The notes below the pieces were generated by a model that worked only from the letters and a program-made list of their open reading frames with translations, was not told where the DNA came from and did not search any database. The translations under genes were made by a program, and so were the position numbers. Positions 1 through 13,500 of a DNA stretch of 64,000 nt are shown piece after piece (position 1 is the stretch's first letter; every line of letters starts with the position of its first letter). Location: positions 7,222,893 through 7,286,892 of the forward strand of contig CP141149.1 in NCBI GenBank assembly GCA_035235625.1, written 5' to 3'. The stretch comes from Saururus chinensis (lineage: Eukaryota; Streptophyta; Magnoliopsida; Piperales; Saururaceae).

Positions 1-237
1 CCCTTCGAAACAAGACCACTCAACGATAGGTTTTACCGTAGTTTCATTGTGGGCCCGCTTATGATGCGCTCTTTCACGATCGCTACATATGGCCACTACC
101 TTCGAATCAAGTGTTTCAAAAACCTTTAAGTTCGATTTCTAGAGTTCTACAACATTCATTAAGGTTCTACATTCAAAATAATGTTCTAAATATAAAAATT
201 CCAAAAGTATAACTTACCTCAAATCTGGGTTGTCACA
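1..237 (-). mobile_element. LTR fragment at the left window edge
   Basis: Read on the minus strand, a retrotransposon-type start (TGTGACAACCCAGATTTGAG) begins at about 237 and runs off the left edge. It differs from the LTR at 2195-2537, so it is probably a separate LTR element abutting or inserted into the gag/protease fossil to its right. Only part is visible, so the family is not assigned. Confidence 0.5.
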
Positions 238-2194
238 GGAGATCCTGAGGAAACTCATCCTGAAGGACGTCCACCGATGCTCGCTGTTGCAGAAGTAGCC
301 CCTGGGAGGCAAACCGAAATAATGAACCTGTCGGTTGAGCAGAAAGGAGGGTGCCCGGCTGAGACCCCTGGAACCGCACCTGCTGGCCTTGAACCGCAAA
401 ATCCATCACTAGTTCCTTAAAGTTCCATAACACGTCCCCGACCTCTTGGAGCCACTGCACCCCTAACACCACATCTGCCCCCTTGGTAAGTAGCAAAAAG
501 AGATATGTAACGAATGTGTGTCCCTGAATGGAGAGCGCTGCCTGGGCACAGACCCATGAGCTCTGGAGGTGCTTCCTATCGCCAATCAATACGTCAAAGG
601 GCTTCGAATCAGACACGAAGCAGCCTAGCCGTTGGGCTACCTTGTTGTTAATGAAGTTGTGGGTAGACCCACTATCAATCAAAATAGCCACTTGCTGCCG
701 CTTGAGGTAGCCCTGTACTCGCATTGTGTGTGGAGTGAATGCCCCCAAGAAGGCATGGCCAAAAATCTCGGGTAGCATGTCCTCGTAGTGAAAAAAATCA
801 GACCCATCTGCCACCTCTCTCTCCTCGTCGATCACCTCCACTAACAGGCTGCCCTTGACAGAACAACGTTGCCCCGGGACAAATTTCTCATCGTAGCAAA
901 AGCATAGCCCCTTAGAGAACGGCGTTCCTCCATCTGAGCCGGTGTGAGGCGACAAACAATAGGGCTTGCTGGGGTGGCCTGCTGGCCGGGTCAGTCAGGT
1001 ACCAAGCTACTAGTTGGCGTGGCCAAGGGGTTGGCGCTGAGGGCAGACCGAGGCAAAGGCCCCAGCCGCCCCCCCTGCGCTGCCGAGCTAGCTTCTCCTC
1101 TTTGATGCGAGCATGGCGCACCGCGTCCCTCATGTTAGCACAAGGAAAATGCCACATCTCTTCTGAAATCTCGGGCTTGAGGCCACGCTTGAAGGTGCCC
1201 ACCAAGGCAACCACCGGTTGGCACCTTCATAAACTCAGTGTAATTGGCGTGGACAATGGTGGTATGACGCAGGGTGGAGGGCATCTCTTTGAAATCCCAA
1301 AACTCATTCGGTCCAAGCTGAATACAGAGTTCGTCAGAGAAGACAACCCAAGAGGGGTAGCGGACCTCCTTCTCAAAACTCTGATACCATACAAAAGCAT
1401 CCCTGTCCAGATGGAATGTAGCGATGCATAGACGTTCAGCCTCTGACTGTGTGCCTTGATACACGAAGAATTTTTCAGCCATCCCCATTGTAACATCGAA
1501 ACTGTAGGCAAGCCAAACGGGGTTCAGCTCCTCCCCAAGGACCTCCACGAGGGCCAGGGTATTCATCCCAGTCATCATCCATCTCCTGAAGCAAGTTTAT
1601 GGGGGGATGCATCATTGGGGCATTCGCCTGAACACCTGGCGCACCTCATGTTGGCCAGGCTTGATGTCCCCCTTTAGCGTACAAGGGAGCATGAGGCTGA
1701 CATGCCTCCCTGTCTGCCATGGCTAGAAGACCAGGAACAAACAACGGTATCATAGGGGCATTCACCCAAACACCTGGTGGGCCTCTCGAAGCCCAGGCCT
1801 GGCATCCTCCTTCAACAGGCAAGTCAACCGGCCCAATGGGTAGGGGAACGTTGGACTGATGTGTCTCTCTGTCTACCGTGGCTGAGGGACCAGGGGTGCG
1901 GCTGTCAGGTCCCTAAGATGAGTCCCCAAGTTCCATGGCGGCATCCTGGGATTTGGCAAGGATGGACGCTGACTATGCCGCCTTTATATGTGCAACATTT
2001 GCAGTCAATACTTTCATCATGGCGAAGAGTTGCGCCAGTATGGGATCGTCTGTGGCAGCCGGAGCGGCCATGGTAGCGGCGGAGGGGCTGTCCGCTGAAA
2101 CTTCAGTCTCCTTCATGGGCTGAATTTCAGGGGTGGCAGCAACCTACTTGCCTCTTGCCATGGCCGAGGATCGATAGAGCTTCGATACCAATGA
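238..2194 (-). mobile_element. Ty3/gypsy-type LTR retrotransposon fossil, gag and protease region
   Basis: On the minus strand, a gag-like region (about 2150-1080) is followed by a retropepsin-like protease region (about 955-240). The protease segment carries the active-site motif LIDSGSTHNFIN and, downstream, the conserved ADVVLGVQWL block of plant Ty3/gypsy proteases. The gag segment includes a FVWYQSFEKEV-like block. A primer binding site complementary to initiator-Met tRNA (TGGTATCGAAGC) lies at about 2190-2179, next to the LTR. No reverse transcriptase or integrase is present before a different LTR begins at about 237. It is a broken fossil with several breaks; its far end lies outside the window. 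Confidence 0.8.
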
Positions 2195-2537
2195 TGTGCC
2201 TGATGTGGTCACAATCGGTATACAAGAGTTCTACACAGGGAAAGGGAAGAAGTAGGAAAATAGGAAAAAGAGTAACTGATATTCAATAGTATGCCAAACC
2301 AAGAAGGGAGAAGGCCCTTTATGGGGAGTCACGCCCTCCCACATTGGAAGTCATGCCGCTAGTGGGCCCGATATCCCGTGGTCCACTAGCGTGCCTATCA
2401 CGAGTTCATAACTAAATACATATGCCAATCGGCGGCTAACATAAGGAAAACTAGCCTAATGTATGGAAATAAACATAAGTGATAGTCTAATGTACTGAAA
2501 TAAAGATAAGTGATGAATCAAGTGCACGTGCACAACA
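2195..2537 (-). mobile_element. 5' LTR of the left gypsy fossil
   Basis: A roughly 343-bp terminal repeat on the minus strand begins TGTTGTGCACGTG at 2537 and ends in CA beside the primer binding site at about 2190. It interrupts sequence matching the Y LTR family, whose body resumes at 2538, so this element inserted into a Y LTR. The partner LTR is outside the window, so the boundary is inferred from TG..CA ends, primer-site position and the abrupt switch to Y sequence. Confidence 0.6.
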
Positions 2538-5088
2538 GTTTACCCCATTCTCTCATATAAAAAGAAAGGGGCTGAGCCATTTTTAAATTAGGAATAGGTT
2601 GTGCAAGGGTATTTAGAGCTTAATCCTCAATTATTCCCAAAGAGGAAGTAATTAGAGGTATGTTGTTCCCTAATCCATGCTTAATCATTAGGGTTTTCCT
2701 AATTCTCTATTCAATCTATCTTCTTCCATTGATTAAATCTGATTTTAAATCATTTAAGCATTGTTTTACTTCTCTATTTTAAACCCTAATCTTCACAAAT
2801 TTGCTTTTATGTCTCCTAAGCTCTAGATCTAGGGTTTTCTTTATGATTTTTAAGGTTAAATCGAGTTTAGATGTGTATTAATATAAAATTCTTACTTTTG
2901 GAAGGTTTCAAAGGTGATTAAAGTGTAAATCCAACTCAAAATAAGTGGAGAGGTAATGGGTTTTCAAATCTCAGCTTGTTATGGTGAAAATCTCGATTTT
3001 TATGGATTTTGCTTGAATGGGTTTTCTTGATTAAGACTTTAATAGTAGATTTATAAAATGTTAATCTTTTGCCTTGATTTCTTAGGGTTTTACCTTAAAA
3101 TGGGTTCAATTAGCTTTCTAGAATGTTTCATTAAATTTTGATGGTGTATGAGGTTTGGGATGAAGGTTTTAGGGTTCTTTAAAGGTGTTTCGGTTTTGAA
3201 TTTAGAAAGGAAAAAGAAGGCTTGATCTGCTTGTTGGCGATTGATCGGGCCTAATGGCCAATCAAATGGCCTGCCGGGCCAATTGATAGGCTATACAACA
3301 GTTCTACCATTTTTGGATTTTGATGCTCACTTCGGTGTTTTTACTCTAATTAATGATTCTAACATTTATGGGGAGTGTTTTATGTTGGAATTAAGCTACT
3401 GGAAGGGTGTAGAACTTGTGATGGAGATTTATGAAGTATGCTTAGGTACTTGTTATGTGGAATTATATGTTGATGTTATACATATTAACATTGAATTATC
3501 TTGAATCTATGGATGATGAAATTCTTATGATGGAGTATGTTTCCAACAGGGATATTACATGGTAAATGATAAGATATGTCAATATATAATGACACTGGAT
3601 TGTAGGTGAATGATGTTATTATATTATAGCTTCATGTGTAGACTAATCATGCTTGTAGGAGTTAAGTATTTGATTTCACATCAATGGATTTTTGGTTTAT
3701 GGTAGATTTCACCCTAGATTTTAGTTAGTAATCATGATTTGAATGTGTTTAAGCATGCATATTTTACCTTATGAGCTTATATCAAAGCATTGGTCATGTG
3801 CTTAAGAAAATGCATAAACACACACATGTGGGGAATTTACTATAAAATTATGGTTATTTATTATTCGATTATGATGCATGTGGAGACTGATGGGAACACA
3901 TTTCATGTGTTGGAACTCATGTAGATCTTGCTCACAGATGTATCATGATTTCATGAATAATGAAACAGACTTCAAGAATGAGGTTTTACTGATGTTTAGT
4001 CATGATTGATCGATTATATGCAATGATGTGAGATTGTGTGCTAAACTACCATTTGATGATAATCATATGTATGAGATAATATTATGCCTGAATTTACACA
4101 GGTTGTGTAGGGATATTTGAGATTATGTGACACATGTGGATGCGATTTATTAGGCATGATCTTGATGTAGTGTGGTTTAGACACTTGTCTTGCAGGTAAA
4201 TGAACTATGGAATGTATGAAATTTATAAGAATGCATGATCTGAATTATGTGTTAAGTACACTTCTCATGCTAGTTGATGTGATATGAATACGCAATCAAA
4301 ATCTTGTGATTGAGACTATTATGTAGGTTAATGTGATATGAATGAGTGATCTAAATGATGTGAATGAGACATTATTATGCAGGTTTATGTGATATGGTCG
4401 CATGATTAGAAAGTGTGTAAAAGACACTTCTCATGCGGTTTATGGTGATATTATGCTTGATTTAATTAAATGAGGATCATTACTTATGCAGGATAAATGC
4501 TAAGTTAATTTATGATTATTTAATCCCTGACTTTGATAGGCGTGTCATATGCATGCTAGCTCTTATGTTTATGGATAAATAGGGGTTTAGCAAGGGAATG
4601 ATCAGAAAAGGGTATACCATGTCAATTATGAATTTGGATTACTATATTGCTATGACATGATAGCTTTCTTATTATTGTCGCTATATCCAAAACCTTACTA
4701 AGTTTTACTCACCCCGCTTTATGTGTTTTTGTTTTGGGGTTGCCTGGTGCGACATGCAATCGAGGAGGACCCTCTGTTTGAGGAACGGTCGGGGAGAGCA
4801 TGAGATTAGGTGTGGATGCCCCTAGATGTTGTTATGTCTTTCTAATTTACTCTATTATGGTAATAGAACATCATGTATGGTGGTTCTTGTTTTTAGACTT
4901 GTGTTTATATTATATTTTTAGATCTATTTGAGACCTTCATTCGAGACATGTGTGTTCACTCAAAGTTCAGGAGAGACTTGAGGACTAGTTCAGAGTTAAA
5001 GTCCTATTTTGTTCTACTTATTACTCTTTTTCAAAGGTTATGTGGTACGTTAGTCCACTAGTCAAATTGCCCATATAAGGGGCTAAGT
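2538..5088 (+). mobile_element. LTR of family Y, left visible part
   Basis: This stretch aligns by eye with four other places in the window (20940 onwards, 38110 onwards, and inverted at 10586-14060 and 43456-46439). Shared blocks are the GGGCTGAGCCATTTTTAAA region near 2570, the short fragments rich in GTTTGAATGGCC-like words near 3240-3290, and the TTTTACTCACC block near 4700. It has no coding potential. It is interrupted on its right by solo LTR A, and its last segment resumes at 9777. Its start lies left of the gypsy insertion, outside the window. Confidence 0.7.
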
Positions 5089-8000
5089 TGTAACATCCCC
5101 GATTTTTCTGTAATTTTTCTGCATATTTTTGCTATTTTCTGCAATGTTCTTTAGTTTTCTGGTCGTATTTTTGATAAAGAAATTTGATGCTTCAATGAAT
5201 CTGTATTTGTAATATTTGTGACCATAAGAGTCAGGAGTGGTGTTTAGTTGTAGGTAATGGGCCTCGACACATCACAAAAAATTTTCAATGCAAAAATAGG
5301 ACAAGACGCTGGAGAATAGAAACGATAAGAAAGAAAGAGAAAAGAAAAAAAAAGAAAAACAAAGAGAAAGTGGATCGGGCACACCTCAGCATGCCCAACC
5401 CGCAGAATGAACAATGAATGGAGCTTCACTATGTGAGGCTCGAAGGGCTGCAAGCCGCCGGCATTCGCCTAGCCAGCCTTGGCCTGGCGACACCGCCACT
5501 GCCTCCTTAGCTTGGCACCACCGGTCGGCACCACTCTTCCTCCCTCTTTTCCGTTTCGGCACGGTGACTCCCTTTCAAAAAATTTTGCCCAATCTACCAC
5601 TAGATGCATGGCCTCCAGCTCACTGCCACAGCTTTGCCCATGCCAGAGTGACCTCCCGACACCTCTGTCCCGACCTCCCCGCCCTTGCTTCACTGCCATG
5701 AGGTAAAACGTCACTACCCTATTTGTGTTTGTTTTTCTATTTTTGTGTGATGCGGCCATCGATAGTGCCGCAGGTTGCCATTGGCTGGCCTTTGGCCTAA
5801 GCTAGCCCAGTGATGACAAGGCCGCCACCCACTAGTCCAGACCACCACCTCTCCAGTTGTGATCCCTCCTGCCATTTTCTGATGTAGACTGAGCTTTTTT
5901 CTTCCCTTTTTTTGTTCTATTCTGTCATTGTGTGTTGCGGCCGCCGACTGTGCCACCGGTGGCCGGCCATTGCGACCTGCCTTTGGCCCTCCCTTGGCCC
6001 GGCAATAAGAAGGCCGTCGTCCCAGCCCAAATCGCCTCCTTCTCCCTGGCTTCTCTGCTCTATGCCGATCCAGACATAATTTTTTCCCTTCTGTTGATTT
6101 TTTTTATCGATTACTTCCCTATTGGACGCCACCCATTGTTCGCTGATCGACCTCCGGTTTGTGGCCTCAAGCCGCTGACAGCGAGGTGCCGAGGTCTAGC
6201 CTCTTGCATCGATTACTCCAGATTCGTTCAATTGGACGACCTACATTAAAGCAAAGTTGCACTTTTTCACGGGCTGCATCCATCCTCTGCAGTCAAACGT
6301 CAGATGATATTGGGCCAACGTTCACTTGACTTGCCGCTATCCAATGACTACAAGGTCCCAGCGTCTTCCAAGTTCGTCCCTCAGCTCCTGTTCGACCATT
6401 TGTGGCCCAATGACATCATGTCCACCGCCACCTATGTCAGCGAATGGACAGAGGCAAACTTTCGATTGACCCAACGACATGAGGCTACTATTCCTGGCCT
6501 CCCATGCTCCTCAGCCCTGCACGTCTACTGCCAGAACCATGCCCCCAAACTTCGGGCTACATTTCTTAGCGTCGCCACGAGACCCAGCCTAGCCTAGGGC
6601 TAACTATTCAGCCTAACACCGCACGTACTTGGGCTACCTGTCAAATGTTGTGGGCTCTGCCCCTGCCTAGTAATGGCTAGGTCTAGCACTTCTGGCTCGA
6701 TGCTACCTCTGCACCCCCACATTCATTATGCATGATCCAAAACCTACGGGAAAGAGTTCCAGAATTTCGATTCTTCCAAGGGGAAGTAATATTGTTAGCC
6801 ATTAGATTCAGGTCATCGAAGGCTCAACCGATGTCGTGTCCATATCCTCCACTGTAAGTCACGCTTGATGCATGACTGTCTGTATGATGATTTGGTTGTC
6901 GGTAGCATTTAGAAATGTAGCCACCTTTGTCGGCCACCTAAGCCAGGCCTTAGTGCCTCAACGCGTGTTTATGGAATGACTCCACCACTAGGCAATATGG
7001 CCTTTAAAGCCCTCTTCTATCTCTCCTATGTCCGTAGGTATGCAATCAAGCCCTCTGCTATGTTGTGAGGCTTCAACAATGCAAAATTGTTGCAGCTGGA
7101 GATAATCCACCTTTTATTTTATTGTTTGTGGCCAACAAGTGTTTTAAACAGTTGGCCGACCTCCAATTAGTCACCTCCTATTTTGTGGTCCCTTTTGCCA
7201 TCCCTAGTGGCACGACCTTGTGTCCAGTCGCCCTAGTGCACCCAGTCTTATGCTTTGAGTGAAATTAATCTAACCTTATTAAGATTAATTCCAGCATCTC
7301 CGAAAATTCTCGGGACAACAACTACTCTCTCAATGTGATGTTTTTGGCTGCCTATTATGCTATTGACGCCGCCGCCGTAATTTGCTTGCCATCAAACTCA
7401 TGTGGATTTTGGGGTAGGGGACCTCAAACTCATAATTTCATAATAGCATGCTTTGATTGTGTAGTAGCATGCTAGGAGTTTATAACTTAATATTTTGCAT
7501 GATAAATACTGATTAAATGAGCATATGTTATGTATGTGAATTATGCATATGTTAGTGAAGACTAAGGGTACGGTAGTAAGTTATGAATTATATGTATGTG
7601 ATCAGAGCATGTGATCAATCTTCACTGTGGGCTGGTGGTGTGTGAGCGATGGGCACGATTATGGGTGTTTGATTGTAAATTTGTCGAAGAGGTATTTGAA
7701 GAATTATGCTATGGAAATTACAACGGTATGTCAGGCAAGGGAAGACTAATGAATGATGGGCGAAAGTTGGACTTTATGAGATTGGAGGATCAGTTCTGAT
7801 TGAGTTGGAGGGTATGATGGATCTATGAGCAAGAGAATTAGAGGAAGCAGGAATTTTGAAAACTTAAGATTCAGAGCGCTTTTGGGGGCTTGTGAGTTAG
7901 TAAGAGATAACAACGTAATTGTACCGCATAATGTATGTAATGTGAATTGTAACAAAAATCAATGAGTAAGGAACTAGTAAGGGTTTGTTGATGGGACTCA

Positions 8001-9771
8001 GGTCTAAAGGGTATCATTTGAGGAGTTCGAGTGACATGATTCGGTTTTAAGGCGGATGGTGTACGATGTAAGGCTGTAAGTATATAATGGTAAGAGTATC
8101 AATATGGAATTCGAGTTTAAGTAAGGTTGTGCAGAGATTTGTAAGACTCTAAGTGTCAGGGTGGTAGATGAGCTAGGTAAAGGATGTTGCCTTTGTGGAT
8201 TAGAGCTTCAGAACGCATGCAGTTCTAGCTTAATTGGCTAAAGAATGTAAGAGGGAAGTCATTCCGAACATAATTGTACGTGCATAAGTTACCTAATATG
8301 AACTTGAATGGTAAGTAACCCTCATTTGATAACATTGTGAGTTAAGATTGAGGATTTTGATGGTTTAAGTTCCGTGTTTGAGCCAGTCGATAAGTAATCG
8401 ACTGAGCTTTCTTCCTGGTTTAGTCATGGTGTTATCCTATGGGATTTAGTTTTGGTGTTGTATTTCGGCCCAAACATTTGATGCTCTGTTGAGAGCACTA
8501 TAAGTTTCTGCCCTTCGTGGGCACTGTATGTATTTCAGCCTACTTATGCCATTGTATGTTCCGCCCAAGAGTGGCATTGTAAGATTTATGCCCTAGAGTG
8601 GCACCGTATGCTTTCGCTCTTAGTTGGCATTGTATGGTCCTTGTTGGCACTGTATGGCCCCAGAGAGTGGGCATTTGCTCGCTCAGGTAAGTAGCATCAT
8701 GGATCTGCTCTTACCTGTTTGATCCTATGCCCCATGAGTATAGGTGTGTCTTGCCTTTGGAAAAGTACATGACATCTAGTTGCTCCCCGAAGGTTAAGGT
8801 GATGCCCTAGTGGCATTCCCTTCCTTTTTGACGCTGGAGCTTATTAATTGTAATGAATTTCAGTTGTCGGTAGTATGTGTACGATAGTAAGAGTTAGTTG
8901 TATGCTTTAAATTCTGAGTAAGCTATACATGTAAGACCCAGAATAAGTGTAAGCTTCTAAGGAAGACAATAAGAGTAAGTTTATGAGTAAGAGTAAGATT
9001 GTACGAGTAAGTTCATACGAGTTTGTGTAAGTTATATGAGAAAGCATACAGTTGTACGAGTAAGTTAGTAAGACTCTGATTCAGAGTGTAAGTGTAAGTG
9101 TAAGAGTATGCTACAAGGGTAAGTGTCAGTTTAACCAGTATGATTGTATTTGTGTAAGATACATTATTTATGTTGCATGTACTTCTTGCTTCATGTGTGA
9201 TTGCATGAATGCATCTATTTATGAACTTGCGAAGTTCATTGATTTATTTCCCCTACTGGGTATTTTCCTACTGAGTATAAAAATACTCACCCTATTTTTT
9301 TAGCCCTTCGTTCGGAGGCTTTTGCAGGTCGATCAATAGCTTTTTCAACTTGACTATTTTCCCCGCGGTGGACTATTCTTCCTCGACCCGGAGTGTAGCA
9401 AAATCGTAGTGAGGCTCTGTGAATTTTAGTGTCACGATCTTATGTATTAATTAAGGTGAGAGTTAAATGTATTATTTTCTGGACTTGTGCATATATGTAT
9501 GAATTAGAACACAGACTGTTGAAGAACTTGTACTCATAAAGGCCTGAGAGGTATTTGTTTTTAAAGCCCACGGTCATGGTAGGTTTTACTTTTATGTTTT
9601 CATTTCGGGTAATGCCTGAGAATGTTAGTTTTGTTGTATGATGAATTAATTTACGAAAACTATTTTTATATGTTTTGAATTTTGTTGGTTCTTTTGTTTT
9701 ACGTTTGTATTTTGAAATAAAATTTTAGCAAAATTTTCAATTAAATGTAAGGAAAAACCTCGGGCATGACA
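5089..9771 (+). mobile_element. Solo LTR, family A, 4.7 kb, with 5-bp target duplication TAAGT
   Basis: The element starts TGTAACATCCCC and ends CGGGCATGACA. The five bases before it (5084-5088) and after it (9772-9776) are both TAAGT, a target-site duplication. No gag, pol, primer site or polypurine tract lies between the ends, so it is a solo LTR left by recombination. A truncated inverted copy lies at about 50590-52646. The first 1.8 kb is GC-rich and holds short chance open frames. The segment 8900-9150 is rich in GTAAG-type words, and a TACTCACCC/TGCAGGTCGA block near 9290-9330 is shared in style with families Y and Z. The host sequence on both sides is one Y LTR. Confidence 0.85.
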
Positions 9772-9776
9772 TAAGT

Positions 9777-9871
9777 CTTCTGCTATCCTTTAATCTTGTT
9801 CAATTTTTCGTCGCCTTGTACACTTGGCTGGCCCTTGGACGGCTTGGGTTGGATAGTGTTGGGGCGTGACA
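9777..9871 (+). mobile_element. Tail of the outer Y LTR
   Basis: The sequence following the TAAGT duplication continues the Y LTR interrupted at 5088. It matches the end of the intact Y copy near 27500-27588, including CCCTTGGAC and a GTGACA end. It ends at 9871 directly against antisense gag sequence. Confidence 0.7.
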
Positions 9872-10585
9872 TGATGAACTTAGTCTCATAGGCAAGCACA
9901 AACATGGAACCCTGATGGAGACTGAGGAACTCCTTTTTCTCCTCTCACACACGTAGCAATAAGTACTTATCGTTGAAAGCTAACAAGAACTCTTCCCATG
10001 GAATGTCAACACGGCCCTGGAACCTCTGCCTCTTCATAGATAACCACCATTGTTGTGCTTCTCCCTTGAAGGTGAAAACCGCTAGGTGAGTCTCCTCCTC
10101 CTCCATACACTATCTCACATTGAAGATTTTCTCTATATGCAGCCTCCAATTATCCGCCTCCAAAGCATTCATCCTCCCCTAGAAGCTAGGAGATTAAGCT
10201 TCTTGAAGCCCTCCAAGGAGAGATGCTCTAGCCCGCTGCTACTCACATGCTTCACCAACATGACTTGTGTCAACCCCTCTATGGCAGTCAACACATCATC
10301 AACTCTTGGGTCCCTAGCCGCGCAATTGTTATTAGTGCCTATATGATCAGGTCAAGCCATCTACACCACAACTAGACATTAAATCACAAGGCCTGATAAC
10401 TCAAGCAAACACCAAGCTTCAAGCAACCCATCATGCAAGCAAACAACAAGACAATCAACTAACGACATTCAACATCACTATCATTTTCTAAATCTTTTAT
10501 CACCTTATACCCTATTATCATTGAGAATCACTCTTAACCTCATTTGCTTTCAAACAAAGTTGTGCTTCGATACCAAAACTTTGCT
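9872..10585 (-). mobile_element. gag remnant and primer binding site of a Y element
   Basis: On the minus strand, the LTR ending at 10586 is followed by a primer site (TTTGGTATCGAAGCAC, about 10578-10563) and then a gag-like region reaching 9872. A block encoding PWEEFLLAFNDKYLL, typical of plant Ty3/gypsy gag, is visible near 10000-9960. The coding region stops where the opposite-facing Y LTR ends at 9871, so the rest of the element is lost or displaced. It is a broken fossil with several breaks. Confidence 0.7.
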
Positions 10586-13500
10586 TGTCACGCCCTGGCA
10601 CACGTCACCCCTAAACCAAACTCGGTCCAAGGAGTATGCGGCACGTTGCGCAACAAGGTGGAGCTGAAATACAGAAGACATAACCTATCCTTGGGTGAAC
10701 ACACAACGAAGTAGCATACAAACACTTTGTAGAAAAGTAAATAGAGTAAATATTAGACTACTAATTAAAGTCTTAGTCCACTCCTACCCACACCAACTAG
10801 TCATAAAATAAAACAAACCCACACATGACTAAACAAGTCTAAGCCAACAATGACTAACAAAGTGTGAAGTAGAGTCAAATGTATATATCTCAAAATACAT
10901 ATAATCAATCTAACATAAACTAATATAAACCAAGCATCTCCATAAACCTTCTCTCAATGACCAACGCCATCCTCATGCTCAACATATAGCCCATTTGAAG
11001 AACTTGCATTACACGTTATGTAGCTTCAAAACAAAACTACAAAACAAAAAGGGGTGAGCTAATGCTCATCAAGGGTTTTAATAAGGAAAGTAAACTCATA
11101 ATGACATCACAAGAATTATCAACATAACATTCATCACATAATCATTCACCAAACCCATTCATCATGGGATTCACATATATCCATGCCACCTGCGCATCAT
11201 GTTATAATTCATATTTCATAACATATACTCATGCCACCTATGCATTATGTCAAATATATTCCATATACACATAATCATGTCACCTGCATATCATGATGTA
11301 TAACATATTCCACAAAAATAAAGTCATGCCACTTGTATATCATGCTATAATCCACATTTTATAAGCACATATCATGCTACTTGTGCATCATGGGTTCATC
11401 CATAGCTCATAAAACATAAACACATCATGTGTAACATATGAATCTCATTATAACAATCACATCCTGTATGAATCAATTCTCAACCTTCATAACATGGACA
11501 ATCATTTCTCAATATAAACATTCACCCTATGAAAACAAGTGTATCCACCACACGCCATCCTACATATAAATGCAAATCCTTACAATAATCACATGTGTAA
11601 CATAAGCTTTATTATTCCTACACAACCTGTGTCAATGAGAATTATCTCCCATACACATACAACAAATCAATAGCGAATGTCTCACAATTGAGAAAACAAT
11701 CAAACCGGCTAGCCCAAGACAATCCCTTGCAGGGAAGGTTCGAATTCCTATAAAATGAAGACTAGAGCAGTTGGGTAGGGTCCATAACTGGGAAGATAAC
11801 CCCTGCCTACCCAAGACAATCCTTAGAAAGGAAGGTCTGAATTTCAAGAAGGAAAACTATAGCAGCCTGCTTGTCCAAGACTAACCTTGCAAGGGAAAGT
11901 CCGAATTCCTCGAAAGGAAAACTAGAGCAGTGTGGTAAGATAGTGCACATGGACATACCATCCTGGGTTCTCAGGGTCCAGATAACTTATCAAATAAACT
12001 CACATAGCAATCTACTCATATAAACTCGGGGAGGCACCACATTCTCGAAGCAATAAAAAACAAAAATATGTCCATTCGGACCCAAAATAGATTCGATAAG
12101 CCTCCGAATGATTAATCCAACATCCAGTGACATCTAATTAATCCAATTGACCAACCATGGTTAATCACAAATAATCTCATTTATAAATCATTTTGATGAT
12201 GCATGCAACATGGTGCATACATGAGCAAATGTTAAATGAGTTCAAATATAAGTAAATTGCTCAAATTACTCCATATGTGCATAAATCATAGTCTATTTGT
12301 GTTAGATAAAATCATAAATTTCTAAGTAAGAGTGTACATAAGTGATAGTATTCAAACCTAAACTAAAACATGAGAAATATGAACAAACTATAATCATGTT
12401 ATATGTGCAAGCATCCATAATTTTATCATAGTCCTAACCAACTGAAATCTTGGATTATATGTGAAGAAAATGTTAAAATACGAGTTCAAGATAAGTATAG
12501 CATCGTGCCAGACCTAGACAAGTATAGCATCATGCTAGACCTAGACAAGTATAAACATATCCATACTTAAGCTAAAACATGAGAAACATAATTCACATAA
12601 AATTAATATAACATGTGCAAGCATACATACATGATCGTGGTTAAGACCTACTAAAATCATCATGTAAATTATGAAGAAGTCATCAAACATGGATTTAAAA
12701 CAAGAGGAATATCATACTAAAACTAAACAAGTATAATCCTAATCATGCTTGAGCTCAATCATAATTCTAAGGTGGTTCTTGTGCATCCACGTTAACATTT
12801 TTAGGTAACAAAATTTACTTTAGTCATAAAGAATTAGATTTGAGGGGAGAATAAGAAATTGCCAAAATACACAAAAATAAGCTAAGGCAATAAAACTGCC
12901 ATTTGGCCATACGAACACCTAGCCATCAAACGGCCAGATAGCCCATTCAAACAACTAACCCTTTAAACAACTGTTCAGCTTGTTTGATCGGCCTTCACAA
13001 TTCACTTTTTCCTTTTTCCCGGTTCGTCTTCAACCTTCCAAAATTTAAACCGAAAATATTTTAAAATTCAAGATAAATTCTAAAATCACTATAGAACATC
13101 ATAATATTAAAATATAACCCTAGAACATAATAGATCTAATTATTTATTTACTTAATCATAAGAAAATAACCATAAATAACATGTTTTTAATAAATCACCA
13201 TTAAAGCTCAAAATGAAGTAAGAACCCACATAAATATAAAATCATACATTTAAATGGATAAAACTCCATTACCTCTATGAAGCCTATGGATCTATGAAGA
13301 AGCTTCAATCCTTATGAAATCCTACCCAAAAATTAAGGTTTTTGTTAAAACTTAATTAAAATCAACTAATAGCCTCACATCAACTTGAAAATAGGTAGAT
13401 CTAGGATAACCTTTGGTTAAAAAGTGGAATCACTAATTTAGGGTTTTAAATCAAAATTAAAAATAAAGTTTTTAATGGAAGAAATCAAGAATCAAATTGA

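Noticed and set aside
5414-6597. Several open frames of 70-105 residues in GC-rich DNA
   Set aside because: They lie inside solo LTR A, overlap on both strands and resemble no protein. The inverted A copy does not appear to preserve them.
10560-10582. tRNA-like sequence (TTTGGTATCGAAGC)
   Set aside because: It is the short primer binding site of an LTR element; there is no cloverleaf around it. The same holds near 2180-2190.
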